Shown: one piece after another, positions 1 to 7,634 of the stretch
How positions within the stretch are numbered: position 1 is the stretch's first letter
How the letters are laid out: the number at the start of each line of letters is the position of its first letter
Source: Streptomyces aureocirculatus
GTDB taxonomy: Bacteria > Actinomycetota > Actinomycetes > Streptomycetales > Streptomycetaceae
Length of the DNA stretch: 64,000 nucleotides
Direction: 5' to 3'
Assembly (NCBI RefSeq): GCF_000720475.1
Contig: NZ_JOAP01000028.1
Span: 134,876 to 198,875, forward strand
Notes under the pieces: generated by a model
What the model was told of the DNA's origin: nothing
The model's database searches: none
What the model saw: only the letters and a program-made list of their open reading frames with translations
Program-made: the position numbers and the translations under genes

Positions 1-307
1 GGTCGCCGAACTCGTCGGTTCAGGACGCTCCTTCGCCCGCCTCGACGCCGACGGCCGCGTCGTCTTCAAGGCCGAGATCGGCGCATCGACGGAGCTGGCG
101 TGCCAGGTGCAGGGTGTGTGGGTGGCGCCCGAGTACCGGGGGCGGGGGTATGCGGCGCCCGGCATGGCCGCCGTCATGCGGTACGCCCTCGCGGACGTGG
201 CGCCCCTCGTCAGTCTCTACGTCAACGACTTCAACACGGCGGCACGAGCCACCTACCGCCGGGTCGGCTTCAAGGAAGTCGGCGCCTTCATGAGCGTCCT
301 CTTCTGA
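1..307 (+). CDS. GNAT-family N-acetyltransferase, C-terminal part (5' end outside window)
   Basis: The reading frame is open from base 2 to a TGA at 305-307, so the gene starts upstream of the window; about 101 residues are visible. The segment VQGVWVAPEYRGRG is a typical acetyl-CoA binding motif A (RGxGxA/G-like), followed by a helix and the C-terminal YRRVGF motif that closes the GNAT fold. The substrate cannot be told from sequence. In Streptomyces a GNAT gene of the DUF4081 kind commonly sits in this position upstream of proS, which supports the assignment (from memory of gene order). Other start codons inside the fragment are internal methionines or valines and should not be taken as the true start. 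Confidence 0.8.
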   Translation, partial: VAELVGSGRSFARLDADGRVVFKAEIGASTELACQVQGVWVAPEYRGRGYAAPGMAAVMRYALADVAPLVSLYVNDFNTAARATYRRVGFKEVGAFMSVLF

Positions 308-318
308 CCTTTCCGTCA

Positions 319-457
319 GGGGCCCCGTCAGGGGCGCGGAGAACTGCGCGACCAGCCCAAGAAAAGCCGCAGACGCGTCTGCACGGTGACTCGGCAGACG
401 CGTCCGCGGCTGGTAGCGCGCTGAGCGCGCAGTTCCCCGCGCCCCTGACGGGGCCCG
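319..457. repeat. Long imperfect inverted repeat between the two GNAT genes
   Basis: Arms at 319-350 and 426-457 are inverted copies of about 31 bases (core CCCGTCAGGGGCGCGG and its complement) with one mismatch, separated by about 75 bases. The core with GGGGCGCGGGGAACTGCGCG is a dispersed intergenic element often seen in Streptomyces genomes. It lies just downstream of the first gene and could act as a terminator or be a small non-autonomous mobile element. No protein-coding potential was seen in it. Confidence 0.75.
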
Positions 458-496
458 TTTCCGGTCGCGCCCGGCGGTCGGTGCCGCTTGGCGAAG

Positions 497-508
497 TAGG
501 GTGCCCGC
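497..508 (+). promoter_or_regulatory. Probable -10 element for a leaderless GNAT gene
   Basis: TAGGGT at 497-502 fits the sigma-HrdB consensus TANNNT and is followed after six bases by the ATG at 509. There is no Shine-Dalgarno sequence. This spacing is typical of leaderless Streptomyces transcripts starting on the A of the ATG. Confidence 0.5.
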
Positions 509-1057
509 ATGACGGACGAAGTCGTGATCGGGCCCCTGGATCTCGCGGAGCGAGTGGACGACGCACTGCGCGTACAGGCCCTCGCCTTCGGGCTCAGCGA
601 CGACGAGATCGCGGTACGCCGCCAGATCGTCCTGCGGCACCTCACCTACCCCGGGGCGCGGGCGTACGGCGCGACCACCGGCGACGGGCGGCTCATCGGC
701 TTCGTCTACGGCATGCCCAACGACCGCGGACACTGGTGGTCCACGGTCGTCGAGCCCTATCTCCGCGGCTGGGGCCTCGACGACTGGCTCGACGGCTCCT
801 TCGTGATCACCGAGCTGCACGTACGCCCCGGCTACCAGAACCGCGGCATCGGCCGCACCCTGATCACCACCATCACGGACACCGCCGCCGAGCCCCGCTC
901 GATCCTCTCCGCCATCGACGCCGAGAGCCCCGCCCGCGGCCTGTACCGCTCGCTCGGCTACACCGACCTGGCGTGCAACGTCCTCTTCCCGAGCGCACCC
1001 AAGCCGTACGCCGTGATGGGCGCCCCGCTGCCGCTTGTGCGTCCCGCGCGGGGCTGA
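509..1057 (+). CDS. GNAT-family N-acetyltransferase (182 aa)
   Basis: A complete single-domain acetyltransferase of normal GNAT length. The acetyl-CoA pyrophosphate-binding loop RPGYQNRGIGRTL lies at about residues 104-117, preceded by a beta strand (VITELHV), with LYRSLGYT near residue 150 as motif B. The N-terminal half (WWSTVVEPYLRGWGLDDWL) presumably forms the acceptor site, but the acceptor is unknown. ATG 509 was chosen because a TANNNT -10 box stands six bases upstream, implying leaderless translation. It sits directly upstream of proS, separated by 80 bases. Cytoplasmic; no signal peptide or membrane segment. Confidence 0.85.
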   Translation: MTDEVVIGPLDLAERVDDALRVQALAFGLSDDEIAVRRQIVLRHLTYPGARAYGATTGDGRLIGFVYGMPNDRGHWWSTVVEPYLRGWGLDDWLDGSFVITELHVRPGYQNRGIGRTLITTITDTAAEPRSILSAIDAESPARGLYRSLGYTDLACNVLFPSAPKPYAVMGAPLPLVRPARG

Positions 1058-1137
1058 CGGCCGGGAAACGGATTTCCGGGTGCGCGCTCACCGGGGCTAA
1101 CCTGCGCCCACCACACTTTTCGTAGCAGGAGTTCATC

Positions 1138-2832
1138 ATGGCCCAGGTCCAGCGCATGTCCCGTTTGATGGTCAAGACACTGCGCGACGACCCGGCGGAC
1201 GCGGAGACGCTCAACCACAAGCTGCTCGTGCGCGCCGGCTACGTACGCCGCACCGCCGCGGGCATCTGGACCTGGCTGCCGCTCGGCAAGAAGGTCTACG
1301 AGAACGTCGCCCGCATCGTGCGCGAGGAGATGGACGCCATCGGCGGCCAGGAGGTCCTGCTCCCCGCCCTGCTGCCCAAGGAGCCCTACGAGGCAAGCGG
1401 GCGCTACGAGGAGTACGGCGACCTGCTCTTCCGCCTCAAGGACCGCAAGGGCTCCGACTACGTCCTCGGCCCCACCCACGAAGAGATCTTCACCCAGGTC
1501 GTCAAGGACCAGTGCTCGTCCTACAAGGACCTGCCGGTGATCCTCTACCAGATCCAGACCAAGTACCGCGATGAGGCCCGCCCCCGCGCCGGTGTGCTGC
1601 GCGGCCGCGAGTTCCAGATGAAGGACTCGTACTCCTTCGACACCTCCGACGAGGGCCTCGCCGAGGCGTACGCCCTGCACCGCGGCGCCTACCAGCGCAT
1701 CTTCGAGCGCCTCGGCCTGGACTACCGCATCGTGTCCGCCGTGTCCGGCGCCATGGGCGGCTCGGCGTCCGAGGAGTTCCTCGCGCCCGCGCCCGCCGGT
1801 GAGGACACCTTCGTGGACTGTCCCGAGTGCGACTACGCGGCGAACACCGAGGCCGTGACCTTCGCCCTGAAGCCCGTGTCCGTCGAAGGACACCCCGCGG
1901 CCGAGGAACTGGACACCCCCGACACCCCCACCATCGAGACCCTCGCCGAGCACCTGGGCGTCCCGGCCTCCGCCACCCTCAAGAACCTCCTCGTCAAGGT
2001 CGACGGCGAGATCGTGGCCGTGGGCGTGCCCGGTGACCGCGAGGTCGACCTCGGCAAGCTCGCCGAGCACCTCGCCCCCGCCGAGGTCGAGCTGGTCACC
2101 GCCGAGGACTTCGAGGGCCGCGACGACCTGGTACGCGGCTACGTCGGCCCCCAGGGCCTCGGCAAGGTCCGCTACCTCGCCGACCCGCGCGTCGCGCCCG
2201 GCACCTCCTGGATCACCGGCGCCAACAAGCCCGACACGCACGCCCGCAACGTCGTGTGCGGCCGTGACTTCGAGGTCGACGACTACCTGGACGTCGTCGT
2301 GGTCGAGGCCGGGGACCCCTGCCCCCTCTGCGGCGCGGGCCTGAAGCTGGGCCGTGCGATCGAGATCGGCCACATCTTCCAGCTCGGCCGCAAGTACGCC
2401 GACACCTTCCAGCTCGACGTCCTCGGCCAGAACGGCAAGCCCGTCCGCGTCACCATGGGCTCCTACGGCATCGGTGTCTCCCGTGCTGTCGCCGCGCTCG
2501 TCGAGCAGACCGCCGACGAGCAGGGGCTCTGCTGGTCCAAGGAGGTCGCTCCGGCCGATGTGCACGTCGTCGCCGCGGGCAAGGCCGTGCAGACCGAGCT
2601 GGCCCTCGATGTGGCCGCGCAGCTCGGGGCCGCCGGGGTGCGGGTGCTCGTCGACGACCGGGCCGGTGTCTCGCCCGGCGTCAAGTTCACCGACGCCGAG
2701 CTGATCGGTGTTCCGCAGATCCTGGTCGCGGGGCGCCGCTCCGCGGAGGGGGTCTTGGAGCTCAAGAACCGGCGCACCGGTGAGCGCGAGGAGCTCTCCG
2801 TGGCGGAGGCGATCGCCCGCCTGTCGGCGTAG
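1138..2832 (+). CDS. proS: Prolyl-tRNA synthetase, bacterial type with editing domain
   Basis: Charges tRNA-Pro with proline in the cytoplasm. The 564 residues match bacterial-type (ProS type 1) enzymes of about 565-570 aa. Class II motif 1 lies in the region ending [12 protein letters not shown], motif 2 is [18 protein letters not shown], and motif 3 is [16 protein letters not shown]. Between motifs 2 and 3 is the INS editing domain (about residues 225-385), which hydrolyses Ala-tRNA-Pro. The C-terminal 100 residues are the anticodon-binding domain. The ATG has an AGGAG-type ribosome site 7-8 bases upstream. A TAACCT at 1098-1103 could be its -10 box. It appears to be monocistronic, ending in a strong hairpin. 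Confidence 0.97.
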   Translation: MAQVQRMSRLMVKTLRDDPADAETLNHKLLVRAGYVRRTAAGIWTWLPLGKKVYENVARIVREEMDAIGGQEVLLPALLPKEPYEASGRYEEYGDLLFRLKDRKGSDYVLGPTHEEIFTQVVKDQCSSYKDLPVILYQIQTKYRDEARPRAGVLRGREFQMKDSYSFDTSDEGLAEAYALHRGAYQRIFERLGLDYRIVSAVSGAMGGSASEEFLAPAPAGEDTFVDCPECDYAANTEAVTFALKPVSVEGHPAAEELDTPDTPTIETLAEHLGVPASATLKNLLVKVDGEIVAVGVPGDREVDLGKLAEHLAPAEVELVTAEDFEGRDDLVRGYVGPQGLGKVRYLADPRVAPGTSWITGANKPDTHARNVVCGRDFEVDDYLDVVVVEAGDPCPLCGAGLKLGRAIEIGHIFQLGRKYADTFQLDVLGQNGKPVRVTMGSYGIGVSRAVAALVEQTADEQGLCWSKEVAPADVHVVAAGKAVQTELALDVAAQLGAAGVRVLVDDRAGVSPGVKFTDAELIGVPQILVAGRRSAEGVLELKNRRTGEREELSVAEAIARLSA

Positions 2833-2840
2833 GCCCTTGC

Positions 2841-2885
2841 GGGGCGCCCGCTGCATCCTCAGCGGGCTCCGCGCGCGGGCGCCCC
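2841..2885 (+). terminator. Hairpin terminator after proS
   Basis: GGGGCGCCCGC (2841-2851) pairs perfectly with GCGGGCGCCCC (2875-2885), 11 bp, starting 8 bases after the proS stop. There is no U-tract, as is usual for Streptomyces terminators. Confidence 0.65.
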
Positions 2886-2933
2886 TGCTCCGGTCCTGGG
2901 GCTCCGCCCCAGACCCCGTCATCGGCCTGCGGC

Positions 2934-3014
2934 CTCGTCCTCAATCGCCGGACGGGCTCGAATTCTCGCCGGTGCGGCGTAGATCTTTTAGCCCGTCCGG
3001 CGTTTGAGGACGAG
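2934..3014. repeat. Dispersed Streptomyces intergenic palindrome (GGCGTTTGAGGACGAG type), copy 1
   Basis: Arms 2934-2958 and 2990-3014 (core CCCGTCCGGCGTTTGAGGAC) are inverted 25-mers with one mismatch. Closely related arms recur at 19184-19208 and 19284-19308, and a diverged single arm at 10864-10888. All lie between convergent or end-to-end genes, where they may terminate transcription from both sides. No gene is present in 2833-3098. Confidence 0.75.
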
Positions 3015-3098
3015 GCGCGGAGCGCCGATAGAGCTGGGGTCCAGGGGGCGCAGCGCCCCTGGTTCGGGAAGGGGCGGGCCTGGGGCGTCCCACGCGGG

Positions 3099-4013
3099 CT
3101 ACAGCCAGCCCGCGAACTCCAGGAGCAACTCCGCGTCCTGGGTGCGCCCCACGCGCAGCGCGCGCACACCGGACTCCACGGCCCGGAACAAGGTCCACCC
3201 CCGAAGCCGCTCCTGGTCCACTTCCAGGGACTCGGCGAGCCGCTTGACGCGCCGCCGCGTCACCCCGGCCCCCGACGGCGTGGCGATCAGATCCTCCACC
3301 CGGTCCCGCACGAGGCGCGCCAGATCGAACGCGCACTCACCCACCACCGGATCGGGCCCCACGGCCAGCCACGGCACCCGCTCGGCGGCAAGCACCTTGC
3401 TCTGCCGGAACGTCCCGTGCAGCAGCACCGCGTCCCCGGGCCCCGCGGGCACCGAGCCGAGCAGCTCGTCGCGCGCCGCGAGCGCGGCGCTCACCAGCGG
3501 CCGGACGTCCGGCTCCGCGCACGCGGCCATCGCGTCGGCCTGCCGCCCCGTCCGCTCCGCGACGGTCTCGAACCGGTGCCCCGCGGGCGGCGGCACCCAC
3601 AGCCGCCGCAGCGTCCCCGCCGCCTCCAGCATCGACTTGGCCTCGGGCAGCGACCGTACGGACACATCCCGGTGCAGCCGTTCCACCAAGTACGCCCCGT
3701 CGGCCCCGGTATCGGCGTCGAGGAGCCGCGCGGCCCCCAGACCGCCCCAGTGCGCCATTGCGGCCCGCTCGCTGTCCGGCCGCGACCGCGGCGGCACCAG
3801 CTTGAGCACCGCGGGCGTGTCCTCGCGGGTCCGTACGAGCACGACGAGGCTGCTGCGACCGCCCGGCACCTGGACCCGCTCGACCGTCAGCTCCCGGCGC
3901 GCCACCGCGTCCCGTACCAGTTCGGGCAGGCGGTTGAGCCAGTCGGCGGTGGCGGTGTCGCGCGGCGTCTCGCCGAGCGCACGGACGAGGCGCGGCGGCG
4001 GTTCGAAAGCCAT
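3099..4013 (-). CDS. Aminoglycoside phosphotransferase-like protein with degenerate active site
   Basis: 304 residues with the layout of the APH/choline-kinase fold: an N-lobe with AVLKLVPP (ATP-binding Lys) and a C-lobe ending in CAFDLARLV. The catalytic loop, normally HGDxxxxN, reads HGTFRQSK (residues 199-206), so both the catalytic Asp and the metal-binding Asn are replaced. The following metal-binding strand, normally IDP, reads VGPDP (219 is Gly). Transfer of phosphate by the usual mechanism is therefore unlikely unless Asp221 substitutes. The nearest family is the APH(6)-like group. It could be a pseudokinase with a binding or scaffold role. It is transcribed towards proS; its ATG start begins the conserved N-lobe. 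Confidence 0.7.
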   Translation of the reverse strand: MAFEPPPRLVRALGETPRDTATADWLNRLPELVRDAVARRELTVERVQVPGGRSSLVVLVRTREDTPAVLKLVPPRSRPDSERAAMAHWGGLGAARLLDADTGADGAYLVERLHRDVSVRSLPEAKSMLEAAGTLRRLWVPPPAGHRFETVAERTGRQADAMAACAEPDVRPLVSAALAARDELLGSVPAGPGDAVLLHGTFRQSKVLAAERVPWLAVGPDPVVGECAFDLARLVRDRVEDLIATPSGAGVTRRRVKRLAESLEVDQERLRGWTLFRAVESGVRALRVGRTQDAELLLEFAGWL

Positions 4014-4160
4014 GCGCGAGGTGTTCCCTTCCCGGCCGCCCGAAGGCGTTCGTGTCCCAACTGCCCGAAGGCATGCGTACGTGGTGGCGCCGTCACGCCG
4101 ACGGGCCCGGCCGCCCCTGAGGACGTCCGTGCACCGGGCCTGCGCGGCGACACCGGGGCG

Positions 4161-4673
4161 TCATCCGGACGCGGCCGACCGCTCCGCGAGCCCTGGGAAG
4201 GCTACGCTCCCGCCACGCCACCGCGCCGCCCGCACCGCCGCCTCCCGCAGCGACTCGGCCGCCATTCCGCGCCGCGCACCGCCCGCCGCCCGCACCAGGT
4301 CGGCGTAGACCCCGGCCACCCGCTCCTCAAGCTCGGCCGCGAGCCGTGCGGCAGCCGCCGCGTCCGGCACCGGGAAGGGCAGCGCGTACGCGGCCGCCGA
4401 GGACTCCGGCTCGCCGCCGAGCTCGCGCACCGCCCGCCGCAACTCGTCCCTGCGCGCGCGGTGCGCGTCGTACGCCGTACGGGCCTCCGCCCTGCGCCCG
4501 TCACCGATACGGCCGCCGACGACGCCGTACCCGTACACGGCCGCGTGCTCGGCCCGCAGCGCCGCCTGCACGGCCTTGAGCTCGGCCTTCGCACCGCCGC
4601 CCGCGGCGTCGTCCCGCTCTTCGTCCGGCGCCGCGTCCTGTGCCGCCCGGCTCACTCGGCTCACTTGGCTCAC
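4161..4673 (-). CDS. Ferritin-like DUF4439 domain protein (170 aa)
   Basis: A mostly alpha-helical protein with LRAEHAAVYGYGVVGGRI near residue 40, the signature of the ferritin-like DUF4439 family. Acidic residues (AEH, ERV, ELGGEPES) fall in predicted helices, as expected for a four-helix bundle, but metal binding has not been demonstrated from sequence. The GTG start at 4673 overlaps the TGA of the upstream lipoprotein gene (GTGA), so the pair is probably translationally coupled. The first residues derive from a short repeat (GTGAGCC three times), giving two in-frame alternative GTG starts just downstream. Function unknown. Confidence 0.75.
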   Translation of the reverse strand: MSQVSRVSRAAQDAAPDEERDDAAGGGAKAELKAVQAALRAEHAAVYGYGVVGGRIGDGRRAEARTAYDAHRARRDELRRAVRELGGEPESSAAAYALPFPVPDAAAAARLAAELEERVAGVYADLVRAAGGARRGMAAESLREAAVRAARWRGGSVAFPGLAERSAASG

Positions 4674-5221
4674 TTGTCGTCCTCCGTCAGCAGGTAGGCG
4701 TGCGCTGCGCCCGCCGCCGCCACGGACGCGAGCAGTCGGGCGAGTTCGGCGGGCGCTTCCTGGAGCTGCTTGCCGCGGCGGTCGGCGAGGTCCCGTTCCG
4801 CCGTGGCGAGGAACCGCAGCGCGCTCATCCTGCCGGGCGGTACGTCGACCGGCTTCGCCGACGATGAGGCGGCGGAGGGGGCGGGAGAGCCGGGGGAGTC
4901 GGGGGAGGCGTTCTTCGTGGGTGGGTGGGTGCCGCCGAACGCCTTCTCGTGCCGTGCCACTTCCGCCCGCAGCGGCCCGAGACGGTCCGAGAGGGAGGCG
5001 TGCGCCGCGAGCACGGCGTCGTACCGGCGCAGCAGCTCCGCGCTGTCCCGCGCCGCACGCGCGCGTACCCGCTTCTCGGCGGACGAGCGTCCGTCGCTCG
5101 CGGTGTCGGAGCCCGAGCACCCGGCGAGCAGCAGTGTGCTCCCGGCCGCCGCGGCGCCGGTGAGCAGGCTCCGTCTGCGCGGGCCGGGGCGGGACCTCGA
5201 AGGGGTGACATACGACGGCAC
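4670..5221 (-). CDS. Predicted Tat-type lipoprotein (183 aa), partner of the ferritin-like protein
   Basis: From the GTG at 5221, which has a GAGGA ribosome site 8 bases upstream, the protein begins with an arginine-rich stretch (RRR at 15-17) and a hydrophobic segment. It then has a lipobox LAGC, with the lipidated Cys at residue 35. It is therefore likely exported, possibly by the Tat route, and anchored on the outer face of the membrane. The mature part is helical (LLRRYDAVLAAHASLSDRLG) with a Pro/Ser linker in the middle and resembles no family I can name. Its stop overlaps the start of the DUF4439 gene by four bases, so the two products probably work together. Earlier in-frame codons exist but lack a ribosome site. 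Confidence 0.65.
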   Translation of the reverse strand: MPSYVTPSRSRPGPRRRSLLTGAAAAGSTLLLAGCSGSDTASDGRSSAEKRVRARAARDSAELLRRYDAVLAAHASLSDRLGPLRAEVARHEKAFGGTHPPTKNASPDSPGSPAPSAASSSAKPVDVPPGRMSALRFLATAERDLADRRGKQLQEAPAELARLLASVAAAGAAHAYLLTEDDK

Positions 5222-5338
5222 GGCAGACGTCCTCGGAAAGGTGGGCCGCGAGGGCACGAGGGGCGGGGGCGGGCGGCAGGCCCTGGGTCGGTGATCACCG
5301 TACCTGCGCCCTGTCCTCGTACGTGCGATCGACTCGAT

Positions 5339-5371
5339 GTATGGGCGACGTATGGGCGACGTATGGGCGAC
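5339..5371. repeat. Three tandem 11-bp repeats in the divergent region before rimP
   Basis: GTATGGGCGAC occurs three times head to tail (5339-5349, 5350-5360, 5361-5371) in the 272-base gap between the divergently transcribed lipoprotein gene and rimP. Eleven bases is one helical turn, so the copies face the same side of the DNA. This is compatible with an operator, but a chance microduplication is equally possible. Confidence 0.6.
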
Positions 5372-5493
5372 CGGCTCGGTCCCGGGGCGTTCCGCGGGCC
5401 GGTGGGTGACGGCAACACCCTCCGGGACCGGATACCCTTTGACCAGACACGCGACGATCCCACAACAGCACACGCGGCCGAGGAGTCACCCGG

Positions 5494-6003
5494 ATGAGCA
5501 CCACCCAGAGCGAGAGGCTGCGAGAACTGCTCGAACCGCTCGTCAGCTCCCAGGATCTGGATCTCGAAGAGATCGAAGTGGCCCCGGTCGGACGCAAGCG
5601 AGTGCTGCGAGTCGTCATCGACTCCGAGGACGGCGTGGACCTCGACACGATCGCGGAAGTGAGCCGCCTGCTCTCCGCGAAGCTCGACGAGAGCGACGCC
5701 ATGGGCGAGGGGGAGTACGACCTGGAGGTCGGATCCCCCGGCGCCGAGCGCGCCCTGACCGAGCACCGCCACTACGTGCGTGCTGTGGACCGCCTGGCGA
5801 AGTTCCAGTTGAAGGAGGGCGGCGAGTTCGTCGCCCGCATCCTCACCGTGGACGACGAGGGGCTCGATCTGGAGGTACCCGGCGTGAAGGGCCGCAAGCC
5901 CACATCCCGCCGCCTGGCCTTCGCCGAGATCGACAAGGCGCGCGTGCAGGTCGAGTTCAACCGCAAGGACAAGAAGGACATGAAGGAAGAGGAGGAGGCG
6001 TAG
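5494..6003 (+). CDS. rimP: Ribosome maturation factor RimP
   Basis: 169 residues with the RimP two-domain architecture: an N-terminal alpha/beta domain ([20 protein letters not shown], then the family motif [16 protein letters not shown]) and a C-terminal SH3-like beta-barrel (about residues 95-160) ending in a lysine- and glutamate-rich tail. RimP assists 30S subunit maturation, in particular binding of S12. The ATG has a GAGGAG site about 9 bases upstream. It is first in the rimP-nusA-ylxR-infB operon and is followed after two bases by nusA, whose ribosome site lies inside the end of rimP. Confidence 0.95.
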   Translation: MSTTQSERLRELLEPLVSSQDLDLEEIEVAPVGRKRVLRVVIDSEDGVDLDTIAEVSRLLSAKLDESDAMGEGEYDLEVGSPGAERALTEHRHYVRAVDRLAKFQLKEGGEFVARILTVDDEGLDLEVPGVKGRKPTSRRLAFAEIDKARVQVEFNRKDKKDMKEEEEA

Positions 6004-6005
6004 CC

Positions 6006-7064
6006 GTGGACATCGACATGAGTGCCCTGCGGGGTCTGGTACGGGAGAAAGAGATCTCCTTCGACCTCCTCGTCGAGGCGATCGAGTCGGCCCTCCTCAT
6101 CGCCTACCACCGCACCGACGGCAGCTTCCGTCGCGCACGCGTGAAGCTGGACCGCGACAGCGGCCATGTGACGGTGTGGGCGACGGAGGACCCGGCGGAC
6201 CTGGAAGAGGGCCAGGAGCCGAAGGAGTTCGACGACACCCCGTCCGACTTCGGCCGCATCGCCGCCACCACCGCCAAGCAGGTCATCCTGCAGCGGCTGC
6301 GCGACGCCGAGGACGACGCGACGCTCGGTGAGTACGCCGGCCGCGAGGGCGACATCGTCACCGGCGTCGTCCAGCAGGGCCGCGACCCGAAGAACGTCCT
6401 GGTCGACATCGGCAAGCTGGAGGCCATCCTGCCCGTGCAGGAGCAGGTCCCCGGCGAGGAGTACCGGCACGGCATGCGCCTGCGCTCCTACGTCGTCCGG
6501 GTGGCCAAGGGCGTCCGCGGCCCGTCCGTGACCCTGTCGCGCACCCACCCGAACCTGGTCAAGAAGCTGTTCGCCCTCGAGGTGCCGGAGATCGCCGACG
6601 GGTCGGTGGAGATCGCCGCCATCGCCCGCGAGGCCGGCCACCGCACCAAGATCGCGGTCCGTTCGACCCGCTCGGGCCTGAACCCCAAGGGCGCCTGCAT
6701 CGGCCCCATGGGCAGCCGCGTGCGCAACGTCATGGGCGAGCTCAACGGTGAGAAGATCGACATCGTGGACTGGTCGGAGGACCCGGGCGACATGGTCGCC
6801 CACGCGCTCTCCCCGGCCCGCGTCAGCAAGGTCGAGATCGTGGACCTGGCCGCCCGCTCCGCCCGCGTGACCGTGCCCGACTACCAGCTCTCGCTGGCGA
6901 TCGGCAAGGAGGGCCAGAACGCCCGCCTCGCGGCCCGGCTCACCGGCTGGCGCATCGACATCCGTCCGGACACCGAGGTGCCCGATGGACCGGCGCGATC
7001 CGGCCGCTCCGGGGACTCCGAGCCCGGCGCGGAGGACCGGCCGCGGGACCGATCGCGGGACTGA
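6006..7064 (+). CDS. nusA: Transcription termination/antitermination factor NusA
   Basis: 352 residues starting at GTG 6006, just after the rimP stop; the ribosome site AGGAGG is in the rimP 3' end. Order of domains: N-terminal RNA-polymerase-binding domain (1-125), S1 domain ([11 protein letters not shown]...ILPVQEQV), then two KH domains. The first KH carries [18 protein letters not shown] and the second [19 protein letters not shown]. Like other actinobacterial NusA it lacks the C-terminal acidic repeats of E. coli NusA; it ends in a short Arg/Asp tail encoded by a small direct repeat. It modulates pausing, intrinsic termination and rRNA antitermination. Upstream in-frame extension is through rimP in another frame and was rejected. 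Confidence 0.96.
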   Translation: MDIDMSALRGLVREKEISFDLLVEAIESALLIAYHRTDGSFRRARVKLDRDSGHVTVWATEDPADLEEGQEPKEFDDTPSDFGRIAATTAKQVILQRLRDAEDDATLGEYAGREGDIVTGVVQQGRDPKNVLVDIGKLEAILPVQEQVPGEEYRHGMRLRSYVVRVAKGVRGPSVTLSRTHPNLVKKLFALEVPEIADGSVEIAAIAREAGHRTKIAVRSTRSGLNPKGACIGPMGSRVRNVMGELNGEKIDIVDWSEDPGDMVAHALSPARVSKVEIVDLAARSARVTVPDYQLSLAIGKEGQNARLAARLTGWRIDIRPDTEVPDGPARSGRSGDSEPGAEDRPRDRSRD

Positions 7065-7189
7065 TCGCGGGACTGATCCGCCCCGAAAGTGCCATGGCCG
7101 GCCGCACCCGGCCAGGTACTGATCAAGACAACAGTCGTTCGATTTCTGCCCCAAAGGGGTGAGGTCGGTGCGGGGAGGTAGACTTAAGC

Positions 7190-7489
7190 GTGTCTGGCCG
7201 GACGTATGCCCGCGCATGCCCTGAACGCACGTGTGTGGGGTGTCGGGAGCGAGCGGCCAAGAACGAGCTGCTGCGCATCGTGGCGGTCGAGGGCGTCTGC
7301 GTCCCCGACCCAAGCGGTACGCTGCCCGGCCGGGGTGCCTACGTGCACCCCGCCCTGGTCTGTCTCGACCTGGCGCTCCGGCGCCGGGCGTTCCCCCGGG
7401 CCTTCCGGGCCCAGGGACCGCTCGACACCGCGGAACTGCGCGGGAATGTCGAGGCAGCCGAGACCGTTGCCCAGCAGGCAACACCGTAG
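7190..7489 (+). CDS. rnpM: YlxR family RNase P modulator (DUF448)
   Basis: 99 residues. The conserved YlxR signature is present: ERTCVGCRERAAKNELLRI near the N-terminus and GRGAYVHP about 35 residues later. YlxR proteins bind RNA, and the B. subtilis member has been shown to modulate RNase P. GTG 7190 has GGAGG about 11 bases upstream. The position between nusA and infB is the conserved one for this family. Confidence 0.9.
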   Translation: MSGRTYARACPERTCVGCRERAAKNELLRIVAVEGVCVPDPSGTLPGRGAYVHPALVCLDLALRRRAFPRAFRAQGPLDTAELRGNVEAAETVAQQATP

Positions 7490-7634
7490 GACGTGTCGCA
7501 CGGAACCCCGTGCGGCCCTGGTACCCCGCGAGTTGGAAGTAGGTCGAGATTGCGATGAGCACTCGATGAGCACGCGATGAGTACGCCCATGAAGTAGCGA
7601 CGGTCCGGCGTAACCCGGACCTAAAAGGAGCGAA

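Noticed and set aside
958..2922. 654-codon open frame antisense to proS
   Set aside because: It mirrors proS in the high-GC third-position frame, has no ribosome site and contains no recognisable domain.
5337..6005. Upstream in-frame extension of nusA through rimP
   Set aside because: The translation there is Arg/Gly/His-rich out-of-frame rimP; GTG 6006 has a proper AGGAGG.
7178..7184. TAGACT as a -10 box for a promoter directly before ylxR
   Set aside because: It overlaps the ribosome site and lies only 5 bases from the GTG; the gene is inside an operon with a normal GGAGG, so I did not call it.
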